Shown here: in pieces, positions 28,089 through 36,858 of the stretch | How the letters are laid out: each line of letters opens with the position of its first letter | How positions within the stretch are numbered: position 1 is the first letter of the stretch | Assembly: GCA_020723105.1 (NCBI GenBank) | Contig: DYJL01000001.1 | Location: 1 to 64,000, forward strand | Source: Nitrospira japonica | GTDB lineage: Bacteria; Nitrospirota; Thermodesulfovibrionia; UBA6902 | Direction of reading: 5' to 3' | DNA: 64,000 bases | Notes under the pieces: generated by a model | What the model saw: only the letters and a program-made list of their open reading frames with translations | Told to the model about the DNA's origin: nothing | Database searches by the model: none | Made by a program: the position numbers and the translations under genes

Positions 28089-28925
28089 CTACTGTCTTGT
28101 CCTTTTTCGGAGGAAAAAGATACCGGCTCCGATTGCTATCATGATGAAACAAAGTATTTGCCCCATTGTTATGAAACCGAAATAAAAGCCAAGCTGCGGA
28201 TCCGGATCGCGTACAAATTCTATAAAAAACCTCACGGCTCCATAACCAATCAGATACAGGGAAAGAAAAAATCCGTCGAACACTCTCTTTTTTCGAAGCC
28301 CCCATAGCACAAGAAAGAGAAAAACTCCTTCAAAGAGGGCCTCATAAAGTTGTGAGGGATGCCTTGGTTTATTCGACATATCGAGAGGGAAATACATACC
28401 CCATGGAAAATCGGTAATTCTGCCGTAAAGCTCGCCATTTATAAAATTGCCGATTCTGCCGAAGGTGTATCCTATTGGAATCGAAGGTATCAGAAAATCC
28501 CCGAATTGCCAGAAGTCTATTCTATATTTATGACAGAATATTTTACTGGCAAGAAGAACGCCAATTAAGCCTCCGTGATAGGACATGCCTGCAAGTCCTG
28601 TAAAATGGAAGCCTCCGGAAAAACTGAAAGGCAGGATTATCTCCAGGGGTTTGGATATGTAGTAACTGAAGTTATAAAAAAACACATACCCTATCCGGGC
28701 GCCGATTAAGAGGCCTGCAATAGCCCAGACAAAATAGTTTTCGACATCTGTTTTTTTGTAACTGAAAGCCTCATGCTTCAGCCTGTGCAGGGAAAGCAGA
28801 TATACGACCGTGAAGGCCGCAATATACATCAATCCGTAATAGCGGACCTGAAATCCTCCGATCTGAAAAATATAAGGCTTTATGTGTTCCGGTATATGCT
28901 GCCAGAAGCTGATTAGGTTATTCAT
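28089..28925 (-). CDS. lgt: Phosphatidylglycerol-prolipoprotein diacylglyceryl transferase Lgt
   Basis: 278-aa, seven-helix inner-membrane enzyme that attaches diacylglycerol to the lipobox cysteine of prolipoproteins. Conserved elements are VRYYGLMYIAAF, MSYHGGLIGVLLA (catalytic His region), RIGNFINGELYGR (Arg/Asn/Glu signature) and RHPSQLYEALFEG. The ATG at 28925 is preferred by family length; an upstream GTG at 28955 is possible and neither has a good ribosome site. It is needed for lipoproteins such as those at 8511 and 57297. Confidence 0.94.
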   Translation of the reverse strand: MNNLISFWQHIPEHIKPYIFQIGGFQVRYYGLMYIAAFTVVYLLSLHRLKHEAFSYKKTDVENYFVWAIAGLLIGARIGYVFFYNFSYYISKPLEIILPFSFSGGFHFTGLAGMSYHGGLIGVLLASKIFCHKYRIDFWQFGDFLIPSIPIGYTFGRIGNFINGELYGRITDFPWGMYFPLDMSNKPRHPSQLYEALFEGVFLFLVLWGLRKKRVFDGFFLSLYLIGYGAVRFFIEFVRDPDPQLGFYFGFITMGQILCFIMIAIGAGIFFLRKRTRQ

Positions 28926-28971
28926 GTTTGCACTATGTTGCGAAATAACAGGCACAGGCTGGAAACAGGGT

Positions 28972-29412
28972 TTATTTAAAGTGATTCAGGATTTCAGATT
29001 TGGGGGTATTGGTTAAATCAAGAGTGATATTTTTATGTAATCCGGATTTTACTTTTGGATCTAATTTTTCAACAAGTTCTTTGTTGATTTTTTCTCCGGC
29101 GGCCAGGTACCAGTCTTTACAATCTTCTTTTATCAGTAACGTGCTGATATCATTTGCGATTAATTTAACCAGTTTCTTTTTGATCTCTGCTTCAAGATGG
29201 TGAGGCTCTCCGTAGCCCTTTGCAACTTCACCTTCTCCGCCGCCGCCCACGAATCTTCCCGCAATATCACTTAATCGTTCTCCCAATTTACCATGCCCTT
29301 CAATGGAATCATAACTTTCAATCAGTTCAATTCTGGGGCTTGCAAGGGGATCCTTAGTAACTCTATACGCCCTGAAATGTCCTAAATCAACTGTGATTAT
29401 TATTATGCTCAT
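28972..29412 (-). CDS. Host-attachment-type (pfam Host_attach) small protein
   Basis: 146-aa protein. MSIIIITVDLGHFRAYRV at the N-terminus and the C-terminal KDWYLAAGEKINKELVEKLDPKV and LDLTNTPKSEILNHF match the family named host attachment protein, whose fold resembles archaeal release factor/pelota-like domains. The central region is Gly-rich (GRFVGGGGEGE). The biological role in free-living bacteria is not established. AAAGGAA lies just before the ATG. It lies 46 bp from lgt. Confidence 0.7.
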   Translation of the reverse strand: MSIIIITVDLGHFRAYRVTKDPLASPRIELIESYDSIEGHGKLGERLSDIAGRFVGGGGEGEVAKGYGEPHHLEAEIKKKLVKLIANDISTLLIKEDCKDWYLAAGEKINKELVEKLDPKVKSGLHKNITLDLTNTPKSEILNHFK

Positions 29413-29589
29413 AATATTCCTTTCTTATAGAACCATATTACAGCATTATCCCCTTGCCCGCAACTATTTCATGTTATTAATCTAAAATTTATTTAATTCT
29501 TTTAACATACATGGCAGCCTGCTTCAGAATTTCTACAAACGACAAACGGCATATTACATTTTTACTTCAAGCAGTTTCTTTTATTTTTT

Positions 29590-29624
29590 TCCCTACCCCC
29601 TGCTCCCTATCCCCTAATCCCTTT
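29590..29624 (+). repeat. C-rich heptad array, intergenic
   Basis: Five contiguous 7-bp units: TCCCTAC, CCCCTGC, TCCCTAT, CCCCTAA, TCCCTTT. It is in the 285-bp gap (29413-29697) downstream of metF; the rest of that gap is AT-rich and I see no gene or clear terminator in it. Confidence 0.88.
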
Positions 29625-29697
29625 TCAGCAGAGGTGTCGTATAGAAATTCTTTCACAGCCTTCCATATCTGCAACCATTAAAACAGAGTTAGTCTAT

Positions 29698-30579
29698 TTA
29701 CAACAACCCGGCTCTTTCCATTATCACTGGGACTTTGTCTTCCATGCCTATTGCCATGATATGCACGCCGTCGCAGATTTTCTCATCCCGCAATTGTTTG
29801 ATATGTCGGGCTGCTATATTTAGTCCTGTATCGAGGGCCTTTTCTTTTCCGGCGGCCTTAAGCTCATCTATCAAATTCTGAGGCACCTTAATTCCTGGGA
29901 CAAAGTTATTCATGAAGTTGGCCATTCCAGCGCTTTTCAGGACGACTATCCCAGCCATGATTTTTACATTGTACTGTCTTGCATGCTTCATAAAGGTCTT
30001 GAATTTTTCTATATCGTAGATGGCCTGTGTCTGGAAAAACTTCGCTCCTGCTGCGACCTTCTTCCCAAATTTTATAAGCTGCGGCTCTATGGGGTTTGAC
30101 TCAGGAGTTACTACTGCCCCCTGAAAATAATCAGTGGACCCTTTTAAATCATTACCGGACATGTCCTTTCCGTTGTTCATTCCGTCTACAATCTTCAGGA
30201 GCTGGACTGACTCTACATCATAGACCGGTTTTGCCTGTTTGTGGTCACCTGCAGAGACATGGTCTCCGGTCATGCAGAGCACATTCTTTATTCCCAGCAC
30301 GTAAGCGCCGAGCAGGTCTGCCTGAAGACCTATTCTGTTTCTGTCACGGCAGGTCATCTGGAGTATCGGTTCAAGTCCGTTTTCTAACGCCAGCTTGCAT
30401 ACTGCTATGGAAGATATCCTCATGACAGCCGACTGGTTGTCGGTAATGTTAGCTGCATCAATCTTGCCGCGCAGAAGTTCCATATGATGGAGCATTTCTT
30501 TTATATCAGTTCCCTTGGGAGGGCCTATTTCTGCAGTAACGACAAATTTGCCTGAGTTAATTATATCCCTGAAGCTCAT
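29698..30579 (-). CDS. metF: 5,10-methylenetetrahydrofolate reductase MetF
   Basis: 293-aa TIM-barrel flavoprotein reducing methylene-THF to methyl-THF, the last methyl-branch step of the Wood-Ljungdahl pathway. It has VVTAEIGPPKGTD, a catalytic-Glu-type N-terminus (AEIGPPKG), IDAANITDN, and LCMTGDH for folate/flavin contacts. It overlaps metV by 4 bp, the arrangement known in acetogens and Nitrospirota in which MetV is an obligatory partner. Electrons may come from ferredoxin or NADH through MetV, rather than NADPH directly; that is family knowledge, not visible here. Confidence 0.92.
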   Translation of the reverse strand: MSFRDIINSGKFVVTAEIGPPKGTDIKEMLHHMELLRGKIDAANITDNQSAVMRISSIAVCKLALENGLEPILQMTCRDRNRIGLQADLLGAYVLGIKNVLCMTGDHVSAGDHKQAKPVYDVESVQLLKIVDGMNNGKDMSGNDLKGSTDYFQGAVVTPESNPIEPQLIKFGKKVAAGAKFFQTQAIYDIEKFKTFMKHARQYNVKIMAGIVVLKSAGMANFMNNFVPGIKVPQNLIDELKAAGKEKALDTGLNIAARHIKQLRDEKICDGVHIMAIGMEDKVPVIMERAGLL

Positions 30580-31244
30580 TTTTTCTTTTCCTCCTTTGTT
30601 CTGGTGACTAAAGTGCGCGGCTTCCGATTCCTGGACCAGTCCTTGGCCTCAAGAGTTTCCTTCATGTCGTCAAGACGATTGATTTTATTCAACCGCTCGT
30701 AGATGCGCACCCAGGCGCATTTTATATCAGGACTGACTTCGCAGTTGCCGTCATTCGTTCCGCCGCAGGGGCCGTTTAAAAGTCCTTTCGGGCAGTTCGT
30801 CACCGGACAAATTCCGCCTGTCATGTCAATGATACATTCACCGCAAAGCGAACATCTCTCATCGAACATCTGAAAACGAGTCATGTTTCCAAGAAATAGT
30901 GAATCATTGCTTGGATACACGGGCTTGTCCGGGAAGATTTCTACTGCGGACTGGGTTCCCGCGCCGCAGGACATGACGATGATAGCCTCGGCAGCATCAC
31001 AAGCATCCTTGTCCTTTTTAAGCTCGATCTTTGTACCGAGGGTCTGACAACCTGTTTTTGGCACTACTTTGCCAGTGACTTTTTTACCCTCTGCCTCTAA
31101 TAATTGCGCAAGTTCATTCAGCGCCTCTTCATTGCCTGTTCCACACAGGGAAGCGCATTCAGAGCACCCTATAAGAAAAAAGCTGTTATACTTCTTTATC
31201 TTTTCCAATAGTGCGCTGCGATCTTTTTTTGATGTTATTATCAT
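30576..31244 (-). CDS. metV: MetV, zinc/Fe-S partner of methylene-THF reductase
   Basis: 222-aa cysteine-rich protein (MTHFR C-terminal domain family). Cysteines occur in IGCSECASLCGTG, KTGCQTLG, MSCGAG, DERCSLCGECI, GGICPVTNCPKGLLNGPCGG and IKCAW. The CSLCGEC...CP...CPKG...CGG block is the family signature. In acetogens MetV forms the MetFV complex. Translation is coupled to metF by ATGA-type overlap, and AGGAGAG precedes the ATG. Confidence 0.92.
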   Translation of the reverse strand: MIITSKKDRSALLEKIKKYNSFFLIGCSECASLCGTGNEEALNELAQLLEAEGKKVTGKVVPKTGCQTLGTKIELKKDKDACDAAEAIIVMSCGAGTQSAVEIFPDKPVYPSNDSLFLGNMTRFQMFDERCSLCGECIIDMTGGICPVTNCPKGLLNGPCGGTNDGNCEVSPDIKCAWVRIYERLNKINRLDDMKETLEAKDWSRNRKPRTLVTRTKEEKKK

Positions 31245-31264
31245 TTTTCTCTCCTTTAATACTA

Positions 31265-32170
31265 TTATATTCCTGCATGCATCTTTGCTGAAGCAACTGT
31301 GTTCTTCATCAGCATGGTAATGGTCATAGGACCTACGCCGCCTGGCACAGGTGTGATGGCGCCGGCAATTTCCCTGGCAGCATCAAAGTCCACGTCGCCT
31401 TTCAGGATAGGCACCATCTTGCCGGTCTTTTCACTTTTCTTTTCGCCAACACGGTTGACGCCAACGTCTATGACGCAGGCGCCGGGTTTAATCCATTCAG
31501 GTTTCACAAGGCCCGGTACGCCTGCTGCGACAATGAGTATGTCGGCGCGTTTGCAATGTGCCTCAAGATTTTTGGTGCCGGTATGCACTATAGTCACAGT
31601 GGCGTTTGCGCCTCTGCCTTTCTGCAGCATAATGTTGGCAATAGGCTTTCCAACGATATTGGAACGGCCTACGACTACAACTTCGGAACCAGAAGTTTCA
31701 AAACCGGAACGCACAATCAATTCCTGAATACCGGCAGGGGTGCATGGAAGAAATTTTGCTTCTTTGCCGCCGATCATTAACCTGCCGACATTAACCGGAT
31801 GGAAACCGTCTACGTCTTTGTCGGGGTCTATGGCATTGAGCACCTTCTTTTCGTCAATATGCTTTGGCAGCGGGAGCTGGACGAGGATGCCGTGTATCTT
31901 AGGGTCTTTGTTGTATTTATCAATGAGTTTTAACAGGTCCGCTTCTGAAATATCTTCGGGCTGGTCATCCTGTATGGAATTAAAACCAAGCTCATGCGCT
32001 GTCTTCTGCTTGCCTGTAACATAACTGATTGAGGCTGGATTTTTACCCACCAGAATAGTAACAAGCCCGGGAACGACCCCGTGCTTATCTTTCAACTCTG
32101 TGACTTCTTTCTTAAGCTCTTCGCGTATCTGTGCAGCAATTTCTGTACCGCTTATGATTTTTGCAGACAT
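31265..32170 (-). CDS. folD: Bifunctional methylene-THF dehydrogenase/methenyl-THF cyclohydrolase FolD
   Basis: 301-aa enzyme interconverting formyl-, methenyl- and methylene-THF with NAD(P). The signatures SYVTGKQKTAHELG (catalytic Lys/Tyr), GILVQLPLPKHID, VDGFHPVNVGRL, VVVGRSNIVGKP and AGAITPVPGGVGPMT are all present. GGAGG stands before the ATG. It follows folE (upstream on this strand) after a hairpin-forming heptad array and precedes metV, so folD-metV-metF form a methyl-branch operon. Confidence 0.95.
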   Translation of the reverse strand: MSAKIISGTEIAAQIREELKKEVTELKDKHGVVPGLVTILVGKNPASISYVTGKQKTAHELGFNSIQDDQPEDISEADLLKLIDKYNKDPKIHGILVQLPLPKHIDEKKVLNAIDPDKDVDGFHPVNVGRLMIGGKEAKFLPCTPAGIQELIVRSGFETSGSEVVVVGRSNIVGKPIANIMLQKGRGANATVTIVHTGTKNLEAHCKRADILIVAAGVPGLVKPEWIKPGACVIDVGVNRVGEKKSEKTGKMVPILKGDVDFDAAREIAGAITPVPGGVGPMTITMLMKNTVASAKMHAGI

Positions 32171-32193
32171 TTTCTTCCTCCTTTAATTTTTGT

Positions 32194-32267
32194 GGATTAA
32201 GGATTAAGGGGTATGGGGTATGTTATTCATTTCTAATAACCCTTATCCCCTAATCCCTATGCCCTGT
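32194..32267. repeat. Heptad arrays arranged as an inverted repeat between folE and folD
   Basis: Left arm: GGATTAA twice then GGGGTAT twice (32194-32221). Right arm: CCCTTAT, CCCCTAA, TCCCTAT, GCCCTGT (32240-32267). The arms are imperfectly complementary and the core GTTATT...AATAAC extends the stem, so the transcript could fold into a long hairpin between folE and folD. Confidence 0.88.
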
Positions 32268-32271
32268 CTTT

Positions 32272-32835
32272 TTAATCCCTTTTCTTTATCAGCTCAAGCA
32301 ATTCGAGCCTTGTTGATTCCTTTGTGCGGAATATGCCCCTGACTGCTGATGTGATAGTCCTTGCATTGGGCTTTTTAATTCCTCTCATGGAAAGACATAA
32401 ATGCTCGGCATCTATGATGACCATTGCGCCTTTTGGTTTTAATTTTTCCATAATCATGTCAGCGAGCTGTGTTGTCAGGCGTTCCTGAACCTGCGGCCTT
32501 TTTGCAAACATTTCAACAGCCTTTGCAAGTTCACTTAAACCGACAATCTTCCCCCCCGAAGGAATATATGCAACATGCGCCTTGCCGATAAATGGCAGGA
32601 GATGATGTTCACACACAGAATAAAAAGGTATATCCTTGAGAAGAACCATTTCATCATGGCTCTCGCCCTCTATGGGTTTTAACAGTTCTTCTTCCGGTGT
32701 TTCAAGGCCTGCAAAAATTTCCTCGTATAATTTTGCTATCCGCTGAGGTGTTTCTTTTAGTCCGGCTCTTTCAGGGTCTTCACCGATACCCTCAAGGATT
32801 AACCTGACGCCTTTTTCTATCTTCTTTTTATTCAT
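32272..32835 (-). CDS. folE: GTP cyclohydrolase I FolE
   Basis: 187-aa enzyme making dihydroneopterin triphosphate, the entry to tetrahydrofolate synthesis. Zinc-ligand and active-site motifs [20 protein letters not shown] and [21 protein letters not shown] are present, with the second zinc cysteine in [14 protein letters not shown]. It overlaps the cyclo-ligase gene upstream by 4 bp. It supplies the folate cofactor that the neighbouring C1 genes use. Confidence 0.95.
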   Translation of the reverse strand: MNKKKIEKGVRLILEGIGEDPERAGLKETPQRIAKLYEEIFAGLETPEEELLKPIEGESHDEMVLLKDIPFYSVCEHHLLPFIGKAHVAYIPSGGKIVGLSELAKAVEMFAKRPQVQERLTTQLADMIMEKLKPKGAMVIIDAEHLCLSMRGIKKPNARTITSAVRGIFRTKESTRLELLELIKKRD

Positions 32836-33425
32836 AGTTTTTTACAAGCTATCGTTCTCTTATCTGTTATTATCTTATCCATTTTTACATCATGCTTTTC
32901 GCTTGGTATGTTAGCGACAATCTGTTCTTCAAAGGCAAGCGCTATAAGAACGGGTTTTTTACTACCCCCTAATCCCTGACCCCTGATCCCTGAAAAAAGT
33001 TTATCATAATAACCTGCGCCATAACCGAGACGGTTGCCTGTAATATCAAACCCTGCGCCTGGGACTATTACTAAAGCAATGTCATCCAACTGCTTCTCAC
33101 GGACTTTTTTTATCTTTGGTTCAGGAATGCCCATGTAACCAGTCTCAATTTCTGATTTGTCTTTTATCTCAAAAAGCCTTAATATTTTTTTTCTGCTGTC
33201 AACTCTGGGCAAGACCACATTTTTTTTTAACTTTAATGCATGCGCAATACTTTTTAGTGTGTCTACCTCACTTCTGAAAGAAGCATAGAACAATATGTCT
33301 TTTGCCTGCCTGAAGTCAGACGATATATAGAGTCTTTTTCTTATCGCTGCTTCTTTTCCCCTTTTTTCCTCAGGCGTAATACGGTCTCTTCTTTTAAGAG
33401 CTTTTTCTCTCAGGTGTTTCTTCAA
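32832..33425 (-). CDS. 5-formyltetrahydrofolate cyclo-ligase with in-frame repeat insertion
   Basis: 197-aa enzyme of the 5-FCL family, recycling 5-formyl-THF to methenyl-THF with ATP. Seen are the basic N-terminus with R-x-x-ITPEEK, the [19 protein letters not shown] segment, [21 protein letters not shown] and ALAFEEQIV. Between GYYDKLF and PVLIALAF there is an unusual [13 protein letters not shown] stretch encoded by a heptad array (32966-32993); related enzymes have a short loop here. It overlaps both neighbours by 4 bp, placing cooC, this gene and folE in one operon. Confidence 0.88.
   Translation of the reverse strand: MKKHLREKALKRRDRITPEEKRGKEAAIRKRLYISSDFRQAKDILFYASFRSEVDTLKSIAHALKLKKNVVLPRVDSRKKILRLFEIKDKSEIETGYMGIPEPKIKKVREKQLDDIALVIVPGAGFDITGNRLGYGAGYYDKLFSGIRGQGLGGSKKPVLIALAFEEQIVANIPSEKHDVKMDKIITDKRTIACKKL
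32966..32993 (+). repeat. C-rich heptad array in frame in the 5-FCL gene
   Basis: Four units: CCCCTAA, TCCCTGA, CCCCTGA, TCCCTGA. They encode the Gly/Arg-rich loop of the cyclo-ligase on the minus strand. Confidence 0.88.
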
Positions 33426-34195
33426 ACTAATTTTTCTAAACTTTTCTTTATGGTTACTGCTTCCTCAAGGGTCTGCGGAGACGCTTTATAAGACGGAAGA
33501 CCGTTAATATCGGATTCCATAATACTCTCGTTAAAACTTATCTGCCCCAGGAACTCTATAGCGCCAATGCTGTTTTTAATAAACTGCACATCCTCCTGTT
33601 TACGGACCTTGTTGGCTATTAAAAAGACCTTTTTCACCCTAAGTTCTTTTGCAAGATTTTTGACAGAGATAGCTGTTTGAATGCTCCTCTGTCCCGGTTC
33701 AACAACAACGATAAAGGCATCCACGCCTTCCGCAGTTCCCCTGGTCAGGTGCTCTATTCCTGCCTCCATATCAACGATGACAATTTCGTTCCTTTCTACA
33801 ATCAGATGTTTTAAGAGTCTTCTTAATAATGCATGTTCGGGACAGTAGCAACCTGATGCAGCAAACTTGGATTGGCCCATCACAAGAAGTGTGACGTTGT
33901 CTATTTTATAGCCAAAACCTTCAGGGATATCATCTACCTTTGGATTAATCTTGAATATATTGCCGCTGGTTCCGGGTTTTGCGCCGGTCCTCTCTTCAAT
34001 CAGTTCAGCCATTTCAGCAATAGGTTTTATTGTTTTTAGTTCATTCCCTGAGACGCCGAGCGCTGATGCAAGATTAGCATCCGGGTCTGCGTCAACCGCA
34101 ATAACTTTCTTGCCTTCCGATGCATATAGATGGCTTAACAGCGCAGACACAGTGGTTTTACCGACGCCGCCTTTGCCTGTAATTGCTATTTTCAT
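33422..34195 (-). CDS. cooC: CooC/AcsF-type nickel-insertion ATPase
   Basis: 257-aa MinD-like P-loop ATPase that matures carbon monoxide dehydrogenase/acetyl-CoA synthase. The deviant Walker A is KIAITGKGGVGKTT. The CooC-specific Cys motif is in ASGCYCPEHALLRRLL, and Walker B/Switch is VIVDMEAGIEHLTRGT. The CODH/ACS genes themselves are not in the window but are implied. It begins an operon with 5-FCL and folE, all on the minus strand. Confidence 0.9.
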   Translation of the reverse strand: MKIAITGKGGVGKTTVSALLSHLYASEGKKVIAVDADPDANLASALGVSGNELKTIKPIAEMAELIEERTGAKPGTSGNIFKINPKVDDIPEGFGYKIDNVTLLVMGQSKFAASGCYCPEHALLRRLLKHLIVERNEIVIVDMEAGIEHLTRGTAEGVDAFIVVVEPGQRSIQTAISVKNLAKELRVKKVFLIANKVRKQEDVQFIKNSIGAIEFLGQISFNESIMESDINGLPSYKASPQTLEEAVTIKKSLEKLV

Positions 34196-34292
34196 CTTAC
34201 TTTACCTTTAATTGAAGAATGCATCTGCCAAAGAGTAAAAATATTACCACTAAAAGATGAATTTTGTCAAAAAAAACGATTGGTTTTCCTTG

Positions 34293-34298
34293 TATAAT
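34293..34298 (+). promoter_or_regulatory. Candidate -10 box of the diguanylate cyclase gene
   Basis: A perfect TATAAT stands 63 bp before the ATG at 34362; TTGTCA at 34264-34269 is upstream, but at 23 bp it is too distant for a standard spacer. The box lies downstream of the first in-frame ATG at 34257 and argues against that start. Confidence 0.4.
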
Positions 34299-34361
34299 AG
34301 TAATCAAAATTATTATAATGAAATTCAAGATTTTAATAAAAAAAGACGATTAGTAGGTGAC

Positions 34362-36032
34362 ATGGCTAATTATTCTGAATCAAACAACTACATTGACAAA
34401 ACAATGAAATATTTTAACCTGCGCCGTTATTTCTCTATTTTCAGTTTAGTGGTAATTATATTACTGACAATAATATTAAGCGGCGTAGTTTACTGGAACC
34501 AGAAAAAAGTATTAATCGAATATTCGATATCCTCAGCCATGATGTTTGCGCAGCAGATAAATGTCAGCATCAATAAAAAATTTATAGAATTTCATTTATC
34601 ATCAGATAATAACCTGCAAATAAACAAAGACGCCCTCCTGCTTTTACAGCTTGATACTGTTGCAGAATCTTTTTTGAAGGAATATGGTGATATCAAAAAA
34701 ATTAAAATTTTCAACCGGGAAAGAAAGATTATCTATTCATCAGATGTTTATGACATTGGTTTTATTAATGCCAGCAAACACTTAAAGATGGCCTTAACCG
34801 GCAAACCAGCAACGGAATTGACGCGATACGACGAGGAAATTACTGAGGACACAACAGACACAGGGAACAAATTCTCTTTAGATATTCTTGAGGTTTATGT
34901 CCCCATTTACAAAAATCTGAACAATCCGGTACAGGAAGAAATTATCGGAGCTTTTGAGATATATAAGGATGTAAGCTTGGTTTATCATCTGACAAAAAAA
35001 GAATTTTACAAGGTCCCTCTGCTGCTCTTCTTCTCTATGGGCCTGCTCTATCTGTTCTTACAGATTGTTATCAAGAAGGCAAGCAACCTTATCAATAAAC
35101 AGAACGAAAAGATAGAGCTGTACAATCTTGAACTTACAGAGGCGCAGCAGAGGATAAAGAAGGCCATAAACGATGTCATCGAGAATAGGAATTTTCATGT
35201 AAGGCTTCAAGCCGATAATCTTCTGAAATGCTGGGAAGTGAAAAATTGCAAACATGTCGGGTGTCCCAGCTATAAGTCGGAGAATTTGCGGTGCTGGCAG
35301 GTGTCGGGGACCTTCTGCGGAAACAAGGTGCAGGGGTATTTTGCAAACAAGTACGGTGATTGCAGAAAATGTGAAGTGTATCAGAATGCATTTAAAGACC
35401 GCATCAGCATGATCGGTGAAAGTTTTAATAATATGATGGTGCTTCTGGAAAACGAACGCGAAGAACTTCAGAAACTGAACGACAAGCTGAACGTGCTTAT
35501 TGATACGGACCCTTTGACTGAAACTGGAAACCGGAGAAGTTTTCAGAAGAGGATGGAGAGCATCCATCTGCTTTCTCTCAGGTATAACCATCCTTACAGT
35601 ATTATTATCTGCGATGTAGACTATTTTAAATCATATAATGATACCTACGGACACCAGAAAGGCGATTATGCGCTTGTCTCAATAGCCAACATCATGAAAA
35701 CTTCAGTAAGAAGGACTGATGAAATATTCAGGTGGGGTGGTGAGGAGTTTATCATTATTTTACCGGAGCAGAATCTTCTGGCGTCACTGAAAGTTGCAGA
35801 AAATCTCAGGGCTGCTGTTGAGTCGCTTGGAATTCCCCATTTGGGATCGTCTTCCAGGATCTTGACCATCAGCGTCGGGGTTGCATGCAATATTGCTGAT
35901 AATGTCAAATATATCTCATGGGAAAATGTGGTCAAGCAGGCTGACGATGAACTCTATAACGCCAAGGCTGCAGGGAGAAACTGTGTATATCCGGACGTAA
36001 ATATGAAAAACATCTCGGATGAGAAAACATAA
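34362..36032 (+). CDS. Membrane GGDEF diguanylate cyclase with Cys-rich two-CW-like domain
   Basis: 556-aa protein. TM1 is at about 22-45, a periplasmic sensor of about 170 residues follows, and TM2 is at about 217-236. A cysteine-rich segment spans about 289-340 (LKCWEVKNCKHVGCPSY, RCWQVSGTFCG, CRKCEVYQN). A GGDEF domain spans about 390-545 with the active-site motif RWGGEEFIII. The Cys segment matches the two-CW type motif found in sensory proteins of anaerobes and may bind metal or an Fe-S cluster. It makes c-di-GMP if active. The start at 34362 is preferred because AGTAGGTG precedes it and a -10 box lies between it and the earlier ATG. Confidence 0.88.
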   Translation: MANYSESNNYIDKTMKYFNLRRYFSIFSLVVIILLTIILSGVVYWNQKKVLIEYSISSAMMFAQQINVSINKKFIEFHLSSDNNLQINKDALLLLQLDTVAESFLKEYGDIKKIKIFNRERKIIYSSDVYDIGFINASKHLKMALTGKPATELTRYDEEITEDTTDTGNKFSLDILEVYVPIYKNLNNPVQEEIIGAFEIYKDVSLVYHLTKKEFYKVPLLLFFSMGLLYLFLQIVIKKASNLINKQNEKIELYNLELTEAQQRIKKAINDVIENRNFHVRLQADNLLKCWEVKNCKHVGCPSYKSENLRCWQVSGTFCGNKVQGYFANKYGDCRKCEVYQNAFKDRISMIGESFNNMMVLLENEREELQKLNDKLNVLIDTDPLTETGNRRSFQKRMESIHLLSLRYNHPYSIIICDVDYFKSYNDTYGHQKGDYALVSIANIMKTSVRRTDEIFRWGGEEFIIILPEQNLLASLKVAENLRAAVESLGIPHLGSSSRILTISVGVACNIADNVKYISWENVVKQADDELYNAKAAGRNCVYPDVNMKNISDEKT

Positions 36033-36033
36033 A

Positions 36034-36858
36034 CTACTTTATTCCTGACAACAGGGCCTGACGCATTACATCAACAGGCGGTTTTATTCCGGTCCAGAGT
36101 TCAAAAGCCAATACCCCTTGCCATAAAAGCATACCAGAACCATCAAGGGTTATTGTTCCTTTTTCTGCCGCCTCTTGCAAGAACTTTGTTTTCTTATAGA
36201 CCAGATCACATACGGTCATGTCGGACGTAATAAGATCAGGGGCCCAGGGCAGGGGATCCCCGGGTTTAAGACCCAGAGGTGTGGCATTAATTACCATATG
36301 CAGTTTTTCGACGGGCTTTAATTTTTCAGCAAGAAAGACATTGCTGCGGATCTTCTGAAGGTCGTTTGTTAATTTTTCTGCTTTCTGCATGTCAACATCA
36401 TACAGAAAAAGCTTTGAAGCCTTTTCGCTCAGGTAATAACCAATGGCTCGTGACGCCCCTCCGGCGCCAATTATCAAAATATTCCGGCCCTCTGCAGATA
36501 TTCCAGTTTCTGACAGGGAACTCATAAATCCTCTTCCATCAGTATTGTATCCTTTCAGCTTACCGTCAGAATTAACTACAGTATTGACTGCGCCAATAAA
36601 TGAGGCCTCTTTATCAACTTCATCAAGCAGAGGGATGACATTTTCTTTATGCGGTACGGTAATATTTACCCCGAGCAGGTTCAGGCTTCGAATTGCTTTG
36701 ACGGCGACTGGCAGTTCATTTGACAACACCCTGAAAGGTATGTAACACATATCAAGCCCCAGTTTTTTGAATGCAGAATTGTGCATGGCCGGAGACAGGG
36801 TATGCTCTATCGGGTTGCCAAAGATTCCGATTATTTTAGTTTTCCCACTTACATCCAT
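36034..36858 (-). CDS. aroE: Shikimate dehydrogenase AroE
   Basis: 274-aa NADP-dependent enzyme of aromatic amino acid synthesis. It has GIFGNPIEHTLSPAMHN for shikimate binding, GVNITVPHKENVIP with the catalytic Lys, AVNTVVN, NTDGRGFM, the Rossmann GAGGASRAIGYYL and NATPLGLKPGD. It overlaps the upstream DUF512 gene by 23 bp. Confidence 0.95.
   Translation of the reverse strand: MDVSGKTKIIGIFGNPIEHTLSPAMHNSAFKKLGLDMCYIPFRVLSNELPVAVKAIRSLNLLGVNITVPHKENVIPLLDEVDKEASFIGAVNTVVNSDGKLKGYNTDGRGFMSSLSETGISAEGRNILIIGAGGASRAIGYYLSEKASKLFLYDVDMQKAEKLTNDLQKIRSNVFLAEKLKPVEKLHMVINATPLGLKPGDPLPWAPDLITSDMTVCDLVYKKTKFLQEAAEKGTITLDGSGMLLWQGVLAFELWTGIKPPVDVMRQALLSGIK

Noticed and set aside
34257-34361. N-terminal 35 residues of the diguanylate cyclase from ATG 34257.
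   Set aside because: No ribosome site, low-complexity residues, and a -10 box TATAAT inside this stretch; ATG 34362 has AGTAGGTG.
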